A stretch of 64,000 nt of DNA from G965240365 sp965240365 (GTDB lineage Bacteria; Pseudomonadota; Gammaproteobacteria; Eutrophobiales; Eutrophobiaceae): assembly GCA_965240365.1 (NCBI GenBank), contig OZ251218.1:744001-808000 (forward strand), read 5' to 3'. This document shows positions 48,523-58,464 of the stretch, piece after piece; the stretch's first letter is position 1; each line of letters starts with the position of its first letter. A program made the translations under genes and the position numbers. Under the pieces are notes generated by a model, which did no database searches, was not told the origin of the DNA, and saw nothing but the letters and a program-made list of their open reading frames with translations.

Positions 48523-49362
48523 ATGAGCGCCTATGCCATAGGCGATCTGCACGGCTGCCATGCCGAACTGCGGCGACTGCTTGATAAAATAAACTTCGAC
48601 AAGGCCAGAGACCGGCTCTGGTTCGCCGGAGATCTGGTCAACCGCGGCCCGGATTCACTGCCAACCCTGCGCTTTATCAAGGCGCTCGGGCGTTCCGCCA
48701 GGACCGTGCTCGGCAATCACGACCTGCACCTGCTCGCCATCGCGGCCGGGGCCCGCGGGCCGCACAAAAAAGACACGCTAAGCGCCGTCCTCAACGCGGC
48801 GGATGCGGCCGAACTGCTCGACTGGCTCAGAAAACAACCCCTGCTGCTGCACAGCCCCGCGTTGAAATACACCCTGACACATGCCGGGCTGCCGCCCGAG
48901 TGGACGCTCAAGCGGGCGCGGGAACTGGCCAGGGAAACCGAATTATTCATACAGGGCGCGCAATTCAACGATTTCTTAAAGGTCATGTACGGCGATCAAC
49001 CGGCGCGCTGGTCAGGGGCCCTCAAAGGACACGAGCGCTACCGCTACATCATCAACGCCCTGACCCGCATGCGCTACATCAACGCGGACGGCGGACTGGA
49101 CATGAAAGAAAAAGGCCCGCCGGGCCAACAGGCCGCAACGCTCACGCCCTGGTATGCCGTGGTGGATCGAAAAACACGCGATCACCGGCTCCTGTTCGGG
49201 CACTGGTCCACCGTGACCCTGGGGAAAGACAAAGACTTCGAAAAATACAAGGTCTGCCCGCTGGACACCGGCTGCCTCTGGGGCGGAAAACTCACGGCGC
49301 TGAGACTGGAAGACGGACAAAGGTTTACGATTCAATCCGGCCGGACGCCGTTCGAAAAATGA
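48523..49362 (+). CDS. apaH: Symmetrical bis(5'-nucleosyl)-tetraphosphatase ApaH
   Basis: 279 residues from ATG 48523. Calcineurin-like metallophosphatase motifs: YAIGDLHGCHAEL (GDxHG), FAGDLVNRGPDS (GDxxxRG), VLGNHDLHLLAIA (GNHD), THAGLPPEW and FGHWSTV (GHW, ApaH-specific). It hydrolyses Ap4A and related dinucleotides to nucleoside diphosphates and also removes Np4 caps from RNA. A TTG five codons upstream is in frame but less likely. Complete. Confidence 0.95.
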   Translation: MSAYAIGDLHGCHAELRRLLDKINFDKARDRLWFAGDLVNRGPDSLPTLRFIKALGRSARTVLGNHDLHLLAIAAGARGPHKKDTLSAVLNAADAAELLDWLRKQPLLLHSPALKYTLTHAGLPPEWTLKRARELARETELFIQGAQFNDFLKVMYGDQPARWSGALKGHERYRYIINALTRMRYINADGGLDMKEKGPPGQQAATLTPWYAVVDRKTRDHRLLFGHWSTVTLGKDKDFEKYKVCPLDTGCLWGGKLTALRLEDGQRFTIQSGRTPFEK

Positions 49363-49571
49363 CCAGCCAGGCCCGCCGCGTATTCCGCACGGCTTCCGGG
49401 CTGGAATGACGATAAAGTGTTGCTGTCTGGCATCCGTCAAGAGTGACGAACGGCGTTGGCCGGAATGATGAAAAACCTGCTATCGCCCCCGTCGTCATTT
49501 ATGGACAGGAAGTCCTGTATGCGGCGAGAGGGCAGGATGCCCATAGCCGCCCGGCGCAAGCGGGAATGACA

Positions 49572-49829
49572 TCAGAGCCCCAGGTCCCGGAACAACTCGT
49601 CCGCCGTGTCAAAGCTTTTGCCTTTGCCCGCGTCCAGTTCGGCCAAAGCGCTGGCGGTAGTGACATTCGGCGTCTCAACGGCGAACGGCAGGCGTTTTTC
49701 TTCGGCAATACGCAGCATCAGCAGACGGATGGCATCGGAGACAGACAGGCCCAGGGACTCCAGAACCGCCGTTGCCCGTTTTTTTGTGTCGCTGTCAATA
49801 CGCGCTCAAACCACGCTATCACTGCTCAT
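49572..49829 (-). pseudogene. RelB/DinJ-type antitoxin with a nonsense codon
   Basis: The 86-codon frame reads MSSDSVV-TGA-ARIDSDTKKRATAVLESLGLSVSDAIRLL then RIAEEKRLPFAVETPN and a C-terminal toxin-binding segment ending DELFRDLGL. The ribbon-helix-helix ARIDxxxKxxAxxxLxxLGLxxSDAIRxxL is typical of DinJ/RelB. TGA sits where Arg (CGA) is expected at codon 8 and no start lies after it. No toxin gene is adjacent; downstream is repeat. Probably inactive. Confidence 0.72.
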
Positions 49830-49884
49830 AACATTTTCCTTCAGTTTGGTCGTTTCAATATGGCATTCACCTTGGCGGATACCG

Positions 49885-50195
49885 TCCTTCTTGTCACGCT
49901 CCCGGATTCCGGCTTTCGCCTGTCGCAGACAGGCCGGAATGACGCTGGCGGCAAGAAGAAGTTTGTCCTCATCCTGCCAACTCATCAACGTTATTCCCGA
50001 CAAATTCCCAACCACACCCCCCCCGTCGTCATTCCAGCGAAAGCTGGAATCCAGTGGTTTATGCAATACATTCCCGCCCGGCGGGAATGACATCTACAGG
50101 AACGGCAACCCGACGCACTCTCCCACAAAACCCGGCAACCATTAACTCCCGGCCCCGCCCTCCTGGATTCCGGCCTTTGCCGGAATGACGACGAG
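49885..50195. repeat. Cluster of dispersed palindromic repeats before the autotransporter
   Basis: No gene. Several copies in both orientations: CGGATTCCGGCTTTCGCCTGTCGCAGACAGGCCGGAATGACG, GTCATTCCAGCGAAAGCTGGAATCCAGTGG, CATTCCCGCCCGGCGGGAATGAC, and GGATTCCGGCCTTTGCCGGAATGACG. The space 49363-49571 after apaH holds similar pieces. Confidence 0.75.
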
Positions 50196-50272
50196 GCAGA
50201 AACACAACACTTGCCGCCCACAATCAAAATGGTATGCTTACCCCCAAATCAAACAAGCAACGGAGACAAACC

Positions 50273-53200
50273 ATGTCACAGGCCAACTCTAACTCAAGCA
50301 CAACCCAATCCCCGCAAAGCCATACCCACCGGGCGTTTCCGGCCGCTCCCAAAATTTTAGGGGGGGGGGGGGGGGGGGGGGCGATGACCGCCGCGTCCTG
50401 CCGCTGTCGCTCGCTTTGGCGGGCCTGCTGACCCTCCTGCTACCCGCGTCCGTGTGGGCAGTGGACCCGGTCACAACCTCCCGCGGCGCTATCACCCTAA
50501 ACAATAACGACAACCTGACCGTAGAGGCGAGCGGCGCAATCGTCAGCACGGGGTCCGCCGTCTCTCCTGCCACGGTCGAAAACATCAGCGTGACCAACCG
50601 GGGCCGCATTGAAGGCCGCATAGCCATTGATGTTCGCTCTATTCTCCGCCTGGAAAACAGCAAAACGATCAAGGGCGTTACCAACAGCGCGATCAGCGTT
50701 GCCTCTATCACCGAACTGTTCAATCTCAAGGACGGCACGATCTCATCGGATCGGAGTAACGGTATAGTCGCTCCCACTATCGGCACACTGGAGAACGCCG
50801 GCACGATAAAGGGCCGCTTCGGGGGTGAAGGTATTAGGAGCACCCGAGCTGGCACACTGATCAATAAAAAAGGGGGTGTCATCGAGTCAGCGTCCGGCGG
50901 CCTGAGCATAGGCTCAGTGACGCGTCTGGAAAACCACGGCGCTATCAGCACCATAAAAGCGCCAGGTAGTATCAATGACACCGCTATCAATCTCGGTTTT
51001 GCCGGGCCCGTCGGCACGCTGATTAACAGCGGCACGATCCTGGGTCCAGGCATTGGTATCAGACTGGATAATGGCTCTTCCATCACGCTTTTGGAAAACA
51101 GCGGCAAGATCGAAGGCACGGACGCAGACGGCATTGGTATTAGCGCCCTGGGCCGCATCATAACCTTAATCAATAAAGGCAACGGCGAAATCCTGGGCGG
51201 CGCTGAAGCCATTACTGCCGCTTCCATCGGCCGTCTGGAAAACAGCGGCAAGATCAAGGGCGGGGCCGAGGACAATGGTATCAACGTTGCAGAAGGCGCG
51301 ATTGACAATCTGGAGAACAGCGGTGAAATCTCGGGCGGCGCGGGCGAAGCAGGTGTGGATGTTAATATCATCACTACTAAATTGTTCAATAAAAAAGGCG
51401 GCACGATATCGGGCGGCTTTGCTGGCCTTATTGTCAGAAACCGGATTGGCGAACTTGAGAACAACGGTATCATCTCGGGCCGCGACAGTGACGGCTCCGG
51501 CATCTTTATGTCAACACCGGATTTGCTACCCGGCAGCAACACAAGAATCGACACACTGACAAACCGCGGGGCCATTACGGGCGGCGATAACGGCATTCAG
51601 ACCACCTCGATAGGCATCCTGACCAACAGCGGCCGGATCGCGGGCGGGAATTCGACGGCCAGGGACGCGAACAATAGCGGCCTCTATGTCTTTAACCGCA
51701 TCACGACCTTAACCAACACCAGCACCGGCGACATCTCGGGCGGCGCAATCGGCATAAGCGCCCGTTCCATCGGCAGCCTGAACAACAGCGGCAAGATCAC
51801 GGGCGTGGCCAATGCGGGCGTGAGGCTTACGGGCACGGATGCCACCGTGACCGTCACCAACAGCGGCACGATTCAGGGTAGCACATACGGCCTCAACTAT
51901 AGCAACAACGCCATTACCCGCCTGCAAAACACCACCAAAACCAGCGCCATCCGGGGCGGGCGCAACGAGGCCCTGAGAACGGCCAGCCTTACTACCCTGA
52001 ACAACGAAGGTACCATCGCCTCCACCTCCGCCGCGGCCATCACCCTGACCGGCAGCACAACCCAGACGGCCACCGTCACCAACAGCGGCACGATTCAGGG
52101 CCAGACCCACGGCCTCGACTACGGCGCCCATGTCATCACCCGCCTGACTAACAGCGGCGCCATCATCGGAACCACGGGCGCGGGCGTGACCTTCACGGGT
52201 AACACGACCCAGGCGGCCACCATCACCAACACGGGCACGATTCGGGGCGCGACCTACGGCCTTGATTACGGCAACAACCCCATCGCCAGTCTCACCAACA
52301 CCAGCCCCCGCACCCTGCGGGGCGGCAGCAGGGAAGCCCTGAGCGCGGGCAGCCTGCTCACCCTCAACAACAGCGGGACGATTCTCTCCGACAAAGCCAG
52401 CGCCATCACCCTCACCCGCACTGTGACCCGGGCCGCCACCATCACCAACAGCGGCACAATTCAGGGCAACATCCACGGTCTCGACTACAACAACAATGCC
52501 ATTGCCAGCCTCACCAACAGCGGCACGATTAGGGGCACAACCGGCATCGGCGTCAAGGCCGCGGGCCTCGCCACGCTGAACAACACCGGTACCATTGAAG
52601 GGAATACCGGGATTCAGATAAACCGCACCGGAACCCTCGCTGACGGGGCCGCTTCCCCCGCGGGGGCCACGATAAACAATGCCGGTACCCTGCGTTCCCT
52701 CAAAGGCGCCTCAGGTACCGCCCTGGACCTGCAAGGCCCAGGCCGGGACACGCTCAAGCTGCAAGCCGGTTCCACCCTGGAAGGCCAGGTGCGCTGGGAC
52801 GGCCAGGACGACACCCTGAACCTCGCCACCGGCCCGGCCCGCATACACACCCGTACCGAAAGCACCCAAAGCCAATGGACCGGGGCCGTCTTCCAAAGTC
52901 TGGCCCAGCAACAGGGTACCCATACCGGCCCCAACGCGCGCAACAGCACGGCCGCAGTTCATCAAACCCTCTGGGTCCGGCCCTTCGGCGGTCTGCACAA
53001 CTTCAAGCGAGACGGTCTTACCCCGGCCGCCCGCTACCGCTATGGCGGGGCGCTGGCGGGTTATGCGGTTACCAATGCGGACTGGCAGGCGGGCGGCTTT
53101 GTGGGGGCGGCGCAGGATACGCTGGCGGCCCGCGGGCCGGGGGCGGATGCCGAAGGCCGGCATGTGTTTGCCGGGGCGTATGCCCGCACCCGCTGGCAGG

Positions 53201-53802
53201 CCCTGAACCTCAAGGCCGGTCTGCTGTTTGGGCAAAGCCGCACCGAGACCGAATGGCAAAGATTGAACAATCAGGTGACAGGCGGTCAGGAGCGGGTGGT
53301 GTATGAAGGCCGGCGCTACGTTGTCAGCCCGGAACTGGGATTGGCCACCCGGCTGACTGTCAGGGGTGTGGCCTTGGAACCGGCGTTGAGTCTGCGTTAT
53401 CTGGGTCTGTTTGGGGCCGAGGAAGACGAGCGTCTGGTGGCGGGGCGGGAGCCGTTGCGCTTTAGGGCGGAAGACCGGCATGTGGGTCTGGTGCGGGCGA
53501 GTGTGGGCGTGCCGTTGCGTTTTCCTGTGAATGCGTATGGGGGGCAATTGTACGGGCAACTTCGGGCGGGGGCCGAGGGTCGGAAGCGCTTTGGCGGGGC
53601 GCGGATAGAGGCCCGGCGGGGGGATGGGGTGGTGCGTTTTAAGGTGGACGATGAGGCGACCGTGAGGGGGTTTATGGGGGCGGGCTTTGAGTATGTGGTG
53701 CCGGATTTGAACCTGAGTTTCAGCGCGGACTTGGAGGCGAGTTATGGCAGTGAGGCGGTGTTGGGGGTGCAGGGACAGTTGGGGGTTGTGTGGGGGTTTT
53801 AG
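50273..53802 (+). CDS. Phase-variable autotransporter (out of frame at the poly-G tract in this sequence)
   Basis: ATG 50273 (GGAGA 7 bases upstream) opens a frame that runs 29 codons into a run of 22 G. With 20 or 23 G it would continue in frame as GDDRRVLPLSLALAGLL...PASVWA, a long autotransporter signal peptide, to a protein of about 1176 residues. With 22 G it ends after 52 codons. The passenger (about 70-890) is made of dozens of imperfect units of the type LxNSGTIxGxxxGI, which fold as a right-handed beta-helix. The last 280 residues (WVRPFGGLHNF ... VQGQLGVVWGF) are the beta-barrel with a terminal Phe. It is expected on the outer membrane as an adhesin-like surface protein. Confidence 0.82.
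50360..50381 (+). promoter_or_regulatory. Homopolymeric G22 tract (phase-variation switch)
   Basis: Twenty-two consecutive G between the codons for ...KIL and the hydrophobic signal core. Codon counting shows ON at 3n+2 (20, 23) and OFF at 22. Such tracts change length by slipped-strand mispairing during replication and switch surface proteins on and off. Confidence 0.8.
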
Positions 53803-53827
53803 GTTGTTATGCCCGCTCTCTTGTTGT

Positions 53828-54625
53828 CATTCCAGCGAAAGCCGGAATCCAGGAAGGCAGGTCGGGGGGTTAAACGAATTGCGGTTTCTCCCTGCCCACT
53901 GCAGTACCCCCTTTATTGTCATTCCCGCAAGGCGGGAATGTATTGCATAAACCACTGGATTCCGGCCTGCGCCGGAATGACGATGAAGGTGATAGATACG
54001 GCCCGTTAGTCTTCAATGTTATTCTGGTCTCTTTCATTGTCTCTCCTTTTGGTGTTCTGCACTTTTCTTCATTCCGCCCCCATCGTCATTCCGGCCTGTC
54101 TGCTGCAGGCAGGCGAAAGCCGGAATCCAGGAGGCGGGGCCGGGGGGTTAAACGAATTGTGGTTTCTCCCTGCCTGCCGCAATGCCGTCTTTATTGTCAT
54201 TCCCGCAGGGTGGGAATGGATTACATAAACCACTGGATTCCAGCTTTCGCTGGAATGACGGCGAAGGTAATAGACACGGCCCGTTGGTCTTCAATGTTAT
54301 TCTGGCCTTTTTCATTATCGCTCCTTTTGGTCCTCTGCCTTCTTTTTTATTCCGCTCCCATCGTCATTCCAGCGGAAGCTGGAATCCAGGAAGGCAAGGC
54401 CGGGATGGTGAAAGAATTGCAATTTCTACCTGCCTGCCGGAATGCCGCCTTTACTTGTCATTCCCGCTGGGCGGGAATGGGTTGTATAAACCACTGGATT
54501 CCGGCTTTCGCCGGAATGACGACGAAAGTAATAGACACGGCCCGTTAGTCCTCAGTGTTATTTCGGCCCCTGTCATTGCCACTCCTTTTGGCCTTCTGCT
54601 TTCTTTTGCATTCCACCCCCGCCGT
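53828..54625. repeat. Tandem array of about three 260-278-bp repeat units
   Basis: Units start at 53828, 54087 and 54365, each with CATTCC(G/A)GC..., then GG(T/C)CGGG...GAATTG...TTTCTCCCTGCC, a GTCATTCCCGC..GCGGGAATG hairpin, ACCACTGGATTCC...GGAATGACG, and a unique block containing GACACGGCCCGTT(A/G)GTC followed by CTCCTTTTGG. Part of a further unit (GGACACGGCCCGTTAGTC) lies at 56076-56120. No stop-free frame common to all units, so non-coding. Confidence 0.8.
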
Positions 54626-54662
54626 CATTCCGGCCTGCCGCAGGCAGGCCGGAATGATGACT

Positions 54663-55736
54663 TCAGCATTGAACCCTGTCTGGCCGGCGGATCAGGATTT
54701 GTTCCCGCTCTGCTTTGTCGCATTCGGCAAGCCGGGTGATGGCCGCATAGAATTTTTGCATGTCCCTGCCCTGGGTCTCGTATATCTTTAAAAATGCGGA
54801 CAGGTATTTACGATAGCTGAAAACCGAGGCCATGGCGGCATTATTCAGCTTCTCGCCGAACCATTTGCCGTAGTAATCCCGTGTCCAGGCGCGGCTTATG
54901 TCGGCGTATTCCGCGCGCATACGGTCATACAGCGCTTTTTTCCCGGCGCGCATTGCCGCGGATGGCATGTCCTTTTGGTAAAGCGCTTCGAGCCGGGCCT
55001 TGTATTTTAATACCAGTTCGAAAAAGACGGCCTCTCTGGTCAGCCGCGCTTCATAGGCGGCCAGTTTTTGCGCCTGCCCGGAAGCGGCAAACCAGCGTCT
55101 TACGCCGATGATCGCGATGGCGTCCGCCAAGGATTCATTAAATTCGGTATCGTCTTTGATGTAAAACTTTTGATGGGCAAGTTCATGGAAGATCACGGCA
55201 GCCAGCCGCGCCTCTGACCACTTGAGCATCGTATTGAGCAGCGGGTCGTCAAACCAGCCCAGGGTCGAATAGGCGCTGACACCACCCAGATAGGTTTCCA
55301 TACCGGCCGCTTTTAATTGTTCGGCATGGGCCGTGGCGGCGGCCTTTTTGAAAAAACCGCGATAATCCAGACAACCCACAAACAGGAAGCAGGATTGCAT
55401 CGGGGTCAGTGAAAATTCCTCGGTGGCAAAGATACTCCAGACCACATAATCACGCCCGAGGTCGGCATAGGAGAAATAGCTCTTGTTATCCGGCAGGCCG
55501 AGTTGCTCGATCGAAAATGCCCGGATGGCCAGGGCGGTATTCAGTTGTTGGCGTAAATCGGCGGAAATTGACTCATCTTCAAGCAACTCGCTTACAGCGC
55601 GGCTTTTTTGCATGAGTTCAAGCTGGCCCTGTATGGATTGCGCGTAATAGGTCACGGAGGCGCAACCCGGATTCAGGAGTAGAATATAGAGCAGCGCAGA
55701 GCAGCGGAGCGCTTTTCGGTATATGATGAATGTCAT
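54663..55736 (-). CDS. Predicted lipoprotein aminopeptidase (COG4324 type)
   Basis: 357 residues from ATG 55736 (MTFIIYRKALRCSALL); the frame is open upstream through repeat DNA. Lipobox LNPGC places it on a membrane facing the periplasm. The zinc-protease motif is HELAHQ in AAVIFHELAHQKFYIKDDTEFNESLADA, where the downstream Glu (NESLAD) is the likely third ligand. The segment GGVSAYSTLGWFDDPLLNTML is a hallmark of this predicted aminopeptidase family. The C-terminal part is helical. The substrate is unknown. Confidence 0.83.
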   Translation of the reverse strand: MTFIIYRKALRCSALLYILLLNPGCASVTYYAQSIQGQLELMQKSRAVSELLEDESISADLRQQLNTALAIRAFSIEQLGLPDNKSYFSYADLGRDYVVWSIFATEEFSLTPMQSCFLFVGCLDYRGFFKKAAATAHAEQLKAAGMETYLGGVSAYSTLGWFDDPLLNTMLKWSEARLAAVIFHELAHQKFYIKDDTEFNESLADAIAIIGVRRWFAASGQAQKLAAYEARLTREAVFFELVLKYKARLEALYQKDMPSAAMRAGKKALYDRMRAEYADISRAWTRDYYGKWFGEKLNNAAMASVFSYRKYLSAFLKIYETQGRDMQKFYAAITRLAECDKAEREQILIRRPDRVQC

Positions 55737-55846
55737 GTCATTAAGTCTGTTTTTGCCTGCCTGCCTGCAGGCAGAAATGATGGAGAGCGTTGACAGTATA
55801 GCGTATTTGGTTGTCATCCCCGTTGGCACGGGAATGGATAGCTTAA

Positions 55847-56014
55847 GGAAGCCCTGAATAAATCCATCCTGGATTTCTCAGGGCACGCAAGGTGAAAATG
55901 CGATTTTCACCTTGCTTCAAAATCAATGACATACGTCAATGATTTTGGCGGCACACCTGCCTGCAGCAGGCAGGTCCCTGTGCCGCAGGAAACTCTGATT
56001 CAATCAGAGTTTCC
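55847..56014. repeat. GGAAGC(C/T)CTGA element, 168-bp copy with a 19-bp insertion
   Basis: Same element as 25418-25566, flanked by TTAA-like bases. It is exactly 19 bases longer, the extra bases being the CCTGCCTGCAGCAGGCAGG palindrome (55956-55974) inserted in the GGCAC/GTCCC loop. The remainder of the gene-free stretch 55737-56256 is dispersed repeat, including another palindrome copy at about 56040-56058 and part of the tandem unit of 53828-54625. Confidence 0.85.
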
Positions 56015-56256
56015 TTAAACCACTGGATTCCGGCTTTCGCCTGCCTGCAGCAGGCAGGCCGGAATGACAACGAAGGCAATGGACACGGCCCGTTAGTCTT
56101 CAATGTTATCCTGGCCTCTGTCATTATTCCGACCTGCCTGCGCCGGGCCGGCCGAAATGACAGCGGAGCAAAGGTGGTGACAAGCCGCCGGGGAGGCCCG
56201 CAATCACCCGGCCCGTGGATTATAATAACCCGCTTAACAGGATGAGGACAGATGCC

Positions 56257-57087
56257 ATGTTTACAACATTAATCGACAGCGAAGCCCTGTCAAGCGAGCT
56301 TGATAATACCCGCTGGCGGCTGTTTGATACCCGCTATGATTTGCAGGACAAGGCCAGGGGCCGGCGGGATTATCGCAAAGGCCATATCCCCGGCGCAATA
56401 TATCTTGACCTGCATGAGGATTTGAGCGCGGCGCCCGGCGGCAAGCGGGGCCGTCATCCGCTGCCGTCCGAACGGGCGATGCAGGCATTGTTTGCCAAAA
56501 ACGGCATTGAGGAAGCCACCCAGGTCGTGGCCTATGACGATAGCGGCGGCGCTTTTGCGGCCAGATTGTGGTGGATGTTGAGGCATTTCCGGCATGAGGC
56601 CGTGGCCGTGCTGGATGGCGGCTGGTCGGCCTGGCGGGTCGCCGGCGGGCGGGTCGGTGTGACCGCCGGGCGCCCGCCGGCCGGCGGCTTCGGCCGGGCC
56701 GCAAATGTGGACGATGTGGTCACTTTCGATGAGGTCTTGCGGCATAAACGGATTATCGACTCCCGGGAACCGGCGCGCTACCGGGGCGAACATGAACCGA
56801 TCGATCCGGTTGCCGGTCATATCCCGACCGCGGTCAACCGGTTCTGGCAGGACAATCTGTCAAGCTCGGGCCGGTTCAAAAGCAGGCAGGCGTTGCGGCA
56901 GGAGTTTGTTGCGCTGTTTCAGGGCGTGCCGGCCCGCGAGACGGTTTTTTATTGCGGTTCGGGGGTGACGGCTTGCCACAATCTGCTGGCGGCCACCCAC
57001 GCCGGCCTGCCCATGCCGAAACTGTACGCGGGTTCGTGGAGTGAATGGAGCAATACGCCGGGGGCGGCCATCGCAACTGAAACTTGA
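56257..57087 (+). CDS. Thiosulfate/3-mercaptopyruvate sulfurtransferase (tandem rhodanese)
   Basis: 276 residues from ATG 56257 (GAGGA at 8 bases). Two rhodanese domains: an inactive first one (WRLFDTRYDLQDKARGRRDYRKGHIPGAIYLDLHEDLS) and a second with IIDSREPARYRGEHEPIDPVAGHIPTAVN and the active-site loop YCGSGVTACHN. The CGSGVT loop is the one found in SseA-type mercaptopyruvate sulfurtransferases, which move sulfane sulfur to acceptors. Normal length. Upstream is repeat, so probably monocistronic. Confidence 0.9.
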   Translation: MFTTLIDSEALSSELDNTRWRLFDTRYDLQDKARGRRDYRKGHIPGAIYLDLHEDLSAAPGGKRGRHPLPSERAMQALFAKNGIEEATQVVAYDDSGGAFAARLWWMLRHFRHEAVAVLDGGWSAWRVAGGRVGVTAGRPPAGGFGRAANVDDVVTFDEVLRHKRIIDSREPARYRGEHEPIDPVAGHIPTAVNRFWQDNLSSSGRFKSRQALRQEFVALFQGVPARETVFYCGSGVTACHNLLAATHAGLPMPKLYAGSWSEWSNTPGAAIATET

Positions 57088-57218
57088 GGCCGGTGCGGGC
57101 CGGTCGGAATACCGCCTTTATTGTCATTTCCGTCTTGCGGGGATGTATAGTTAAAATCGCCGGATTCCGGCGTCACCGCATCGTTGTTTTTTAATGAAAG
57201 GGGAGTAGAATCTTCATC

Positions 57219-57446
57219 GTGTCTGAAGAAAAGCAAATTGAGCAGGTAGTCGGCTGGTACAAAGTAGTATTTGTGATCCTTTCCGCGATTGATATTTCTC
57301 TCTTCGCCTGGTTTGTGCAGTATTATGAAACTGAAAGCCCGGTATTACTGGTTCTCTGCTTTACAGGAATTATTGTTGTAACAGGGACAATTTTAATGAT
57401 CAACATAAATGTGTTTAAATTACTGGACAGATTAGGGGAGTTGTAA
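57219..57446 (+). CDS. Small membrane protein (75 aa), pair member 1
   Basis: GTG start with AAAGGGGAG upstream. MSEEKQIEQVVGWYK is followed by two membrane helices (VVFVILSAIDISLFAWFV and LLVLCFTGIIVVTGTILMI) and a short amphipathic end, FKLLDRLGEL. One base separates its stop from the next gene's ATG, giving a two-gene unit. No family recognised with confidence. Confidence 0.6.
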   Translation: MSEEKQIEQVVGWYKVVFVILSAIDISLFAWFVQYYETESPVLLVLCFTGIIVVTGTILMININVFKLLDRLGEL

Positions 57447-57447
57447 T

Positions 57448-57573
57448 ATGGAATATCTGCTTTTGATTGCGTTCAGTGTGTTTATAGGCAGCATGGCATA
57501 TATCGGTTTTCTGTCACATAGATACACGTCAACACGGCATAAAAAACCTGAAAAACACTCCGGCGGACGGTAA
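57448..57573 (+). CDS. Small membrane protein (41 aa), pair member 2
   Basis: ATG 57448 preceded by AGGGGAG. One hydrophobic helix (MEYLLLIAFSVFIGSMAYIG) and a basic tail (RYTSTRHKKPEKHSGGR), so the tail is probably cytosolic. Arranged like small membrane toxin or accessory pairs, but no evidence for toxicity. Confidence 0.5.
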   Translation: MEYLLLIAFSVFIGSMAYIGFLSHRYTSTRHKKPEKHSGGR

Positions 57574-57685
57574 ATTACTCCTGAATCCGGCAATTAGTAA
57601 TAACAGGTAAAATTGAACAGGATTGACACGCCGCTCGCCGCATGAAGCGGTTTTTATGAGGCTTCATTGCGGATGGATGCGCGGA

Positions 57686-58159
57686 CTAGCCGTGCCGCAG
57701 CAAGCGGGCCTTTTGTCGCTGCCAGTCGCGTTGTTTCTCTGTCTCGCGTTTGTCATGCGTCTTCTTGCCGCGGGCAATGCCGATCTCCAGTTTTACCCTG
57801 CCGTTTTTCCAGTACAGCGCGGTCGGGATCAGCGCAAAACCCTTGCGTTCCACAGCGCCGATCAGTTTGTTCAATTCGGCACGATGCAGCAGTAATTTCC
57901 GATTGCGCTGCGGGTCAGCCTCGACATGCTTTGCCGCTGTCGGCAATGGGCTGATCAGCGCGCCGAATAAATAGGCCTCGCTGTTCTTGAGCAGGATATA
58001 GCTGTCAATGATTTGAATCTTGCCCGCGCGCAGGCTCTTCACCTCCCAGCCTTGCAGGCAGAGGCCGGCTTCGATGCGATCGTCGATAAAATAATCGCGT
58101 CTGGCTTTTTTATTGAGCGCAATGGTTTTATTGCCCTGATCGGGTCTGGCCTTGTTCAT
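57686..58159 (-). CDS. smpB: SsrA-binding protein SmpB
   Basis: 157 residues. Classic SmpB: IALNKKARRDYFIDDRIEAG, LQGWEVKSLRAGKIQIIDSY, an OB-fold core with RAELNKLIGAVERKGFALIPTALYWKNGRVKLEIGIARGKK, and the basic C-terminal tail HDKRETEKQRDWQRQKARLLRHG that enters the decoding centre. It brings tmRNA to stalled ribosomes. The tmRNA gene is not in this window. Confidence 0.95.
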   Translation of the reverse strand: MNKARPDQGNKTIALNKKARRDYFIDDRIEAGLCLQGWEVKSLRAGKIQIIDSYILLKNSEAYLFGALISPLPTAAKHVEADPQRNRKLLLHRAELNKLIGAVERKGFALIPTALYWKNGRVKLEIGIARGKKTHDKRETEKQRDWQRQKARLLRHG

Positions 58160-58464
58160 CTGTCTTTAATCTGAAGTGTGTTGTGCGGGGATTATAGCAG
58201 TTGACTGCCGGTAATGCAGGCCGGAATGACGGCGGGGGCGACCGGCATGGCCCGGCGAAAGCCGGGGAGTTTTTTCAAATTCCATTTATAGCATCGCCTT
58301 CGTCTAAATTGACACAAGACAAATATTGCTCTTCCCCAAAAAGCAATGATACGATCAAGTTCAAGCGCATTTTTAAGAATAATATATGATTTTAGATTTA
58401 CATTTTCAAAGGAATTCATCGCGGGAAATTTTCTGGCGCATAAATAACAGTAAGAAATTATCTT

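Noticed and set aside
50289..51596. Long minus-strand open frame opposite the autotransporter passenger
   Set aside because: It results from the Asn/Ser/Gly/Thr repeat codons read backwards (Pro/Leu/Val-rich), with no start signal or domain.
53828..54625. CRISPR-like array
   Set aside because: Units are about 260-278 bp, diverged throughout, and contain internal hairpins; there are no short identical direct repeats with unique spacers and no cas genes.
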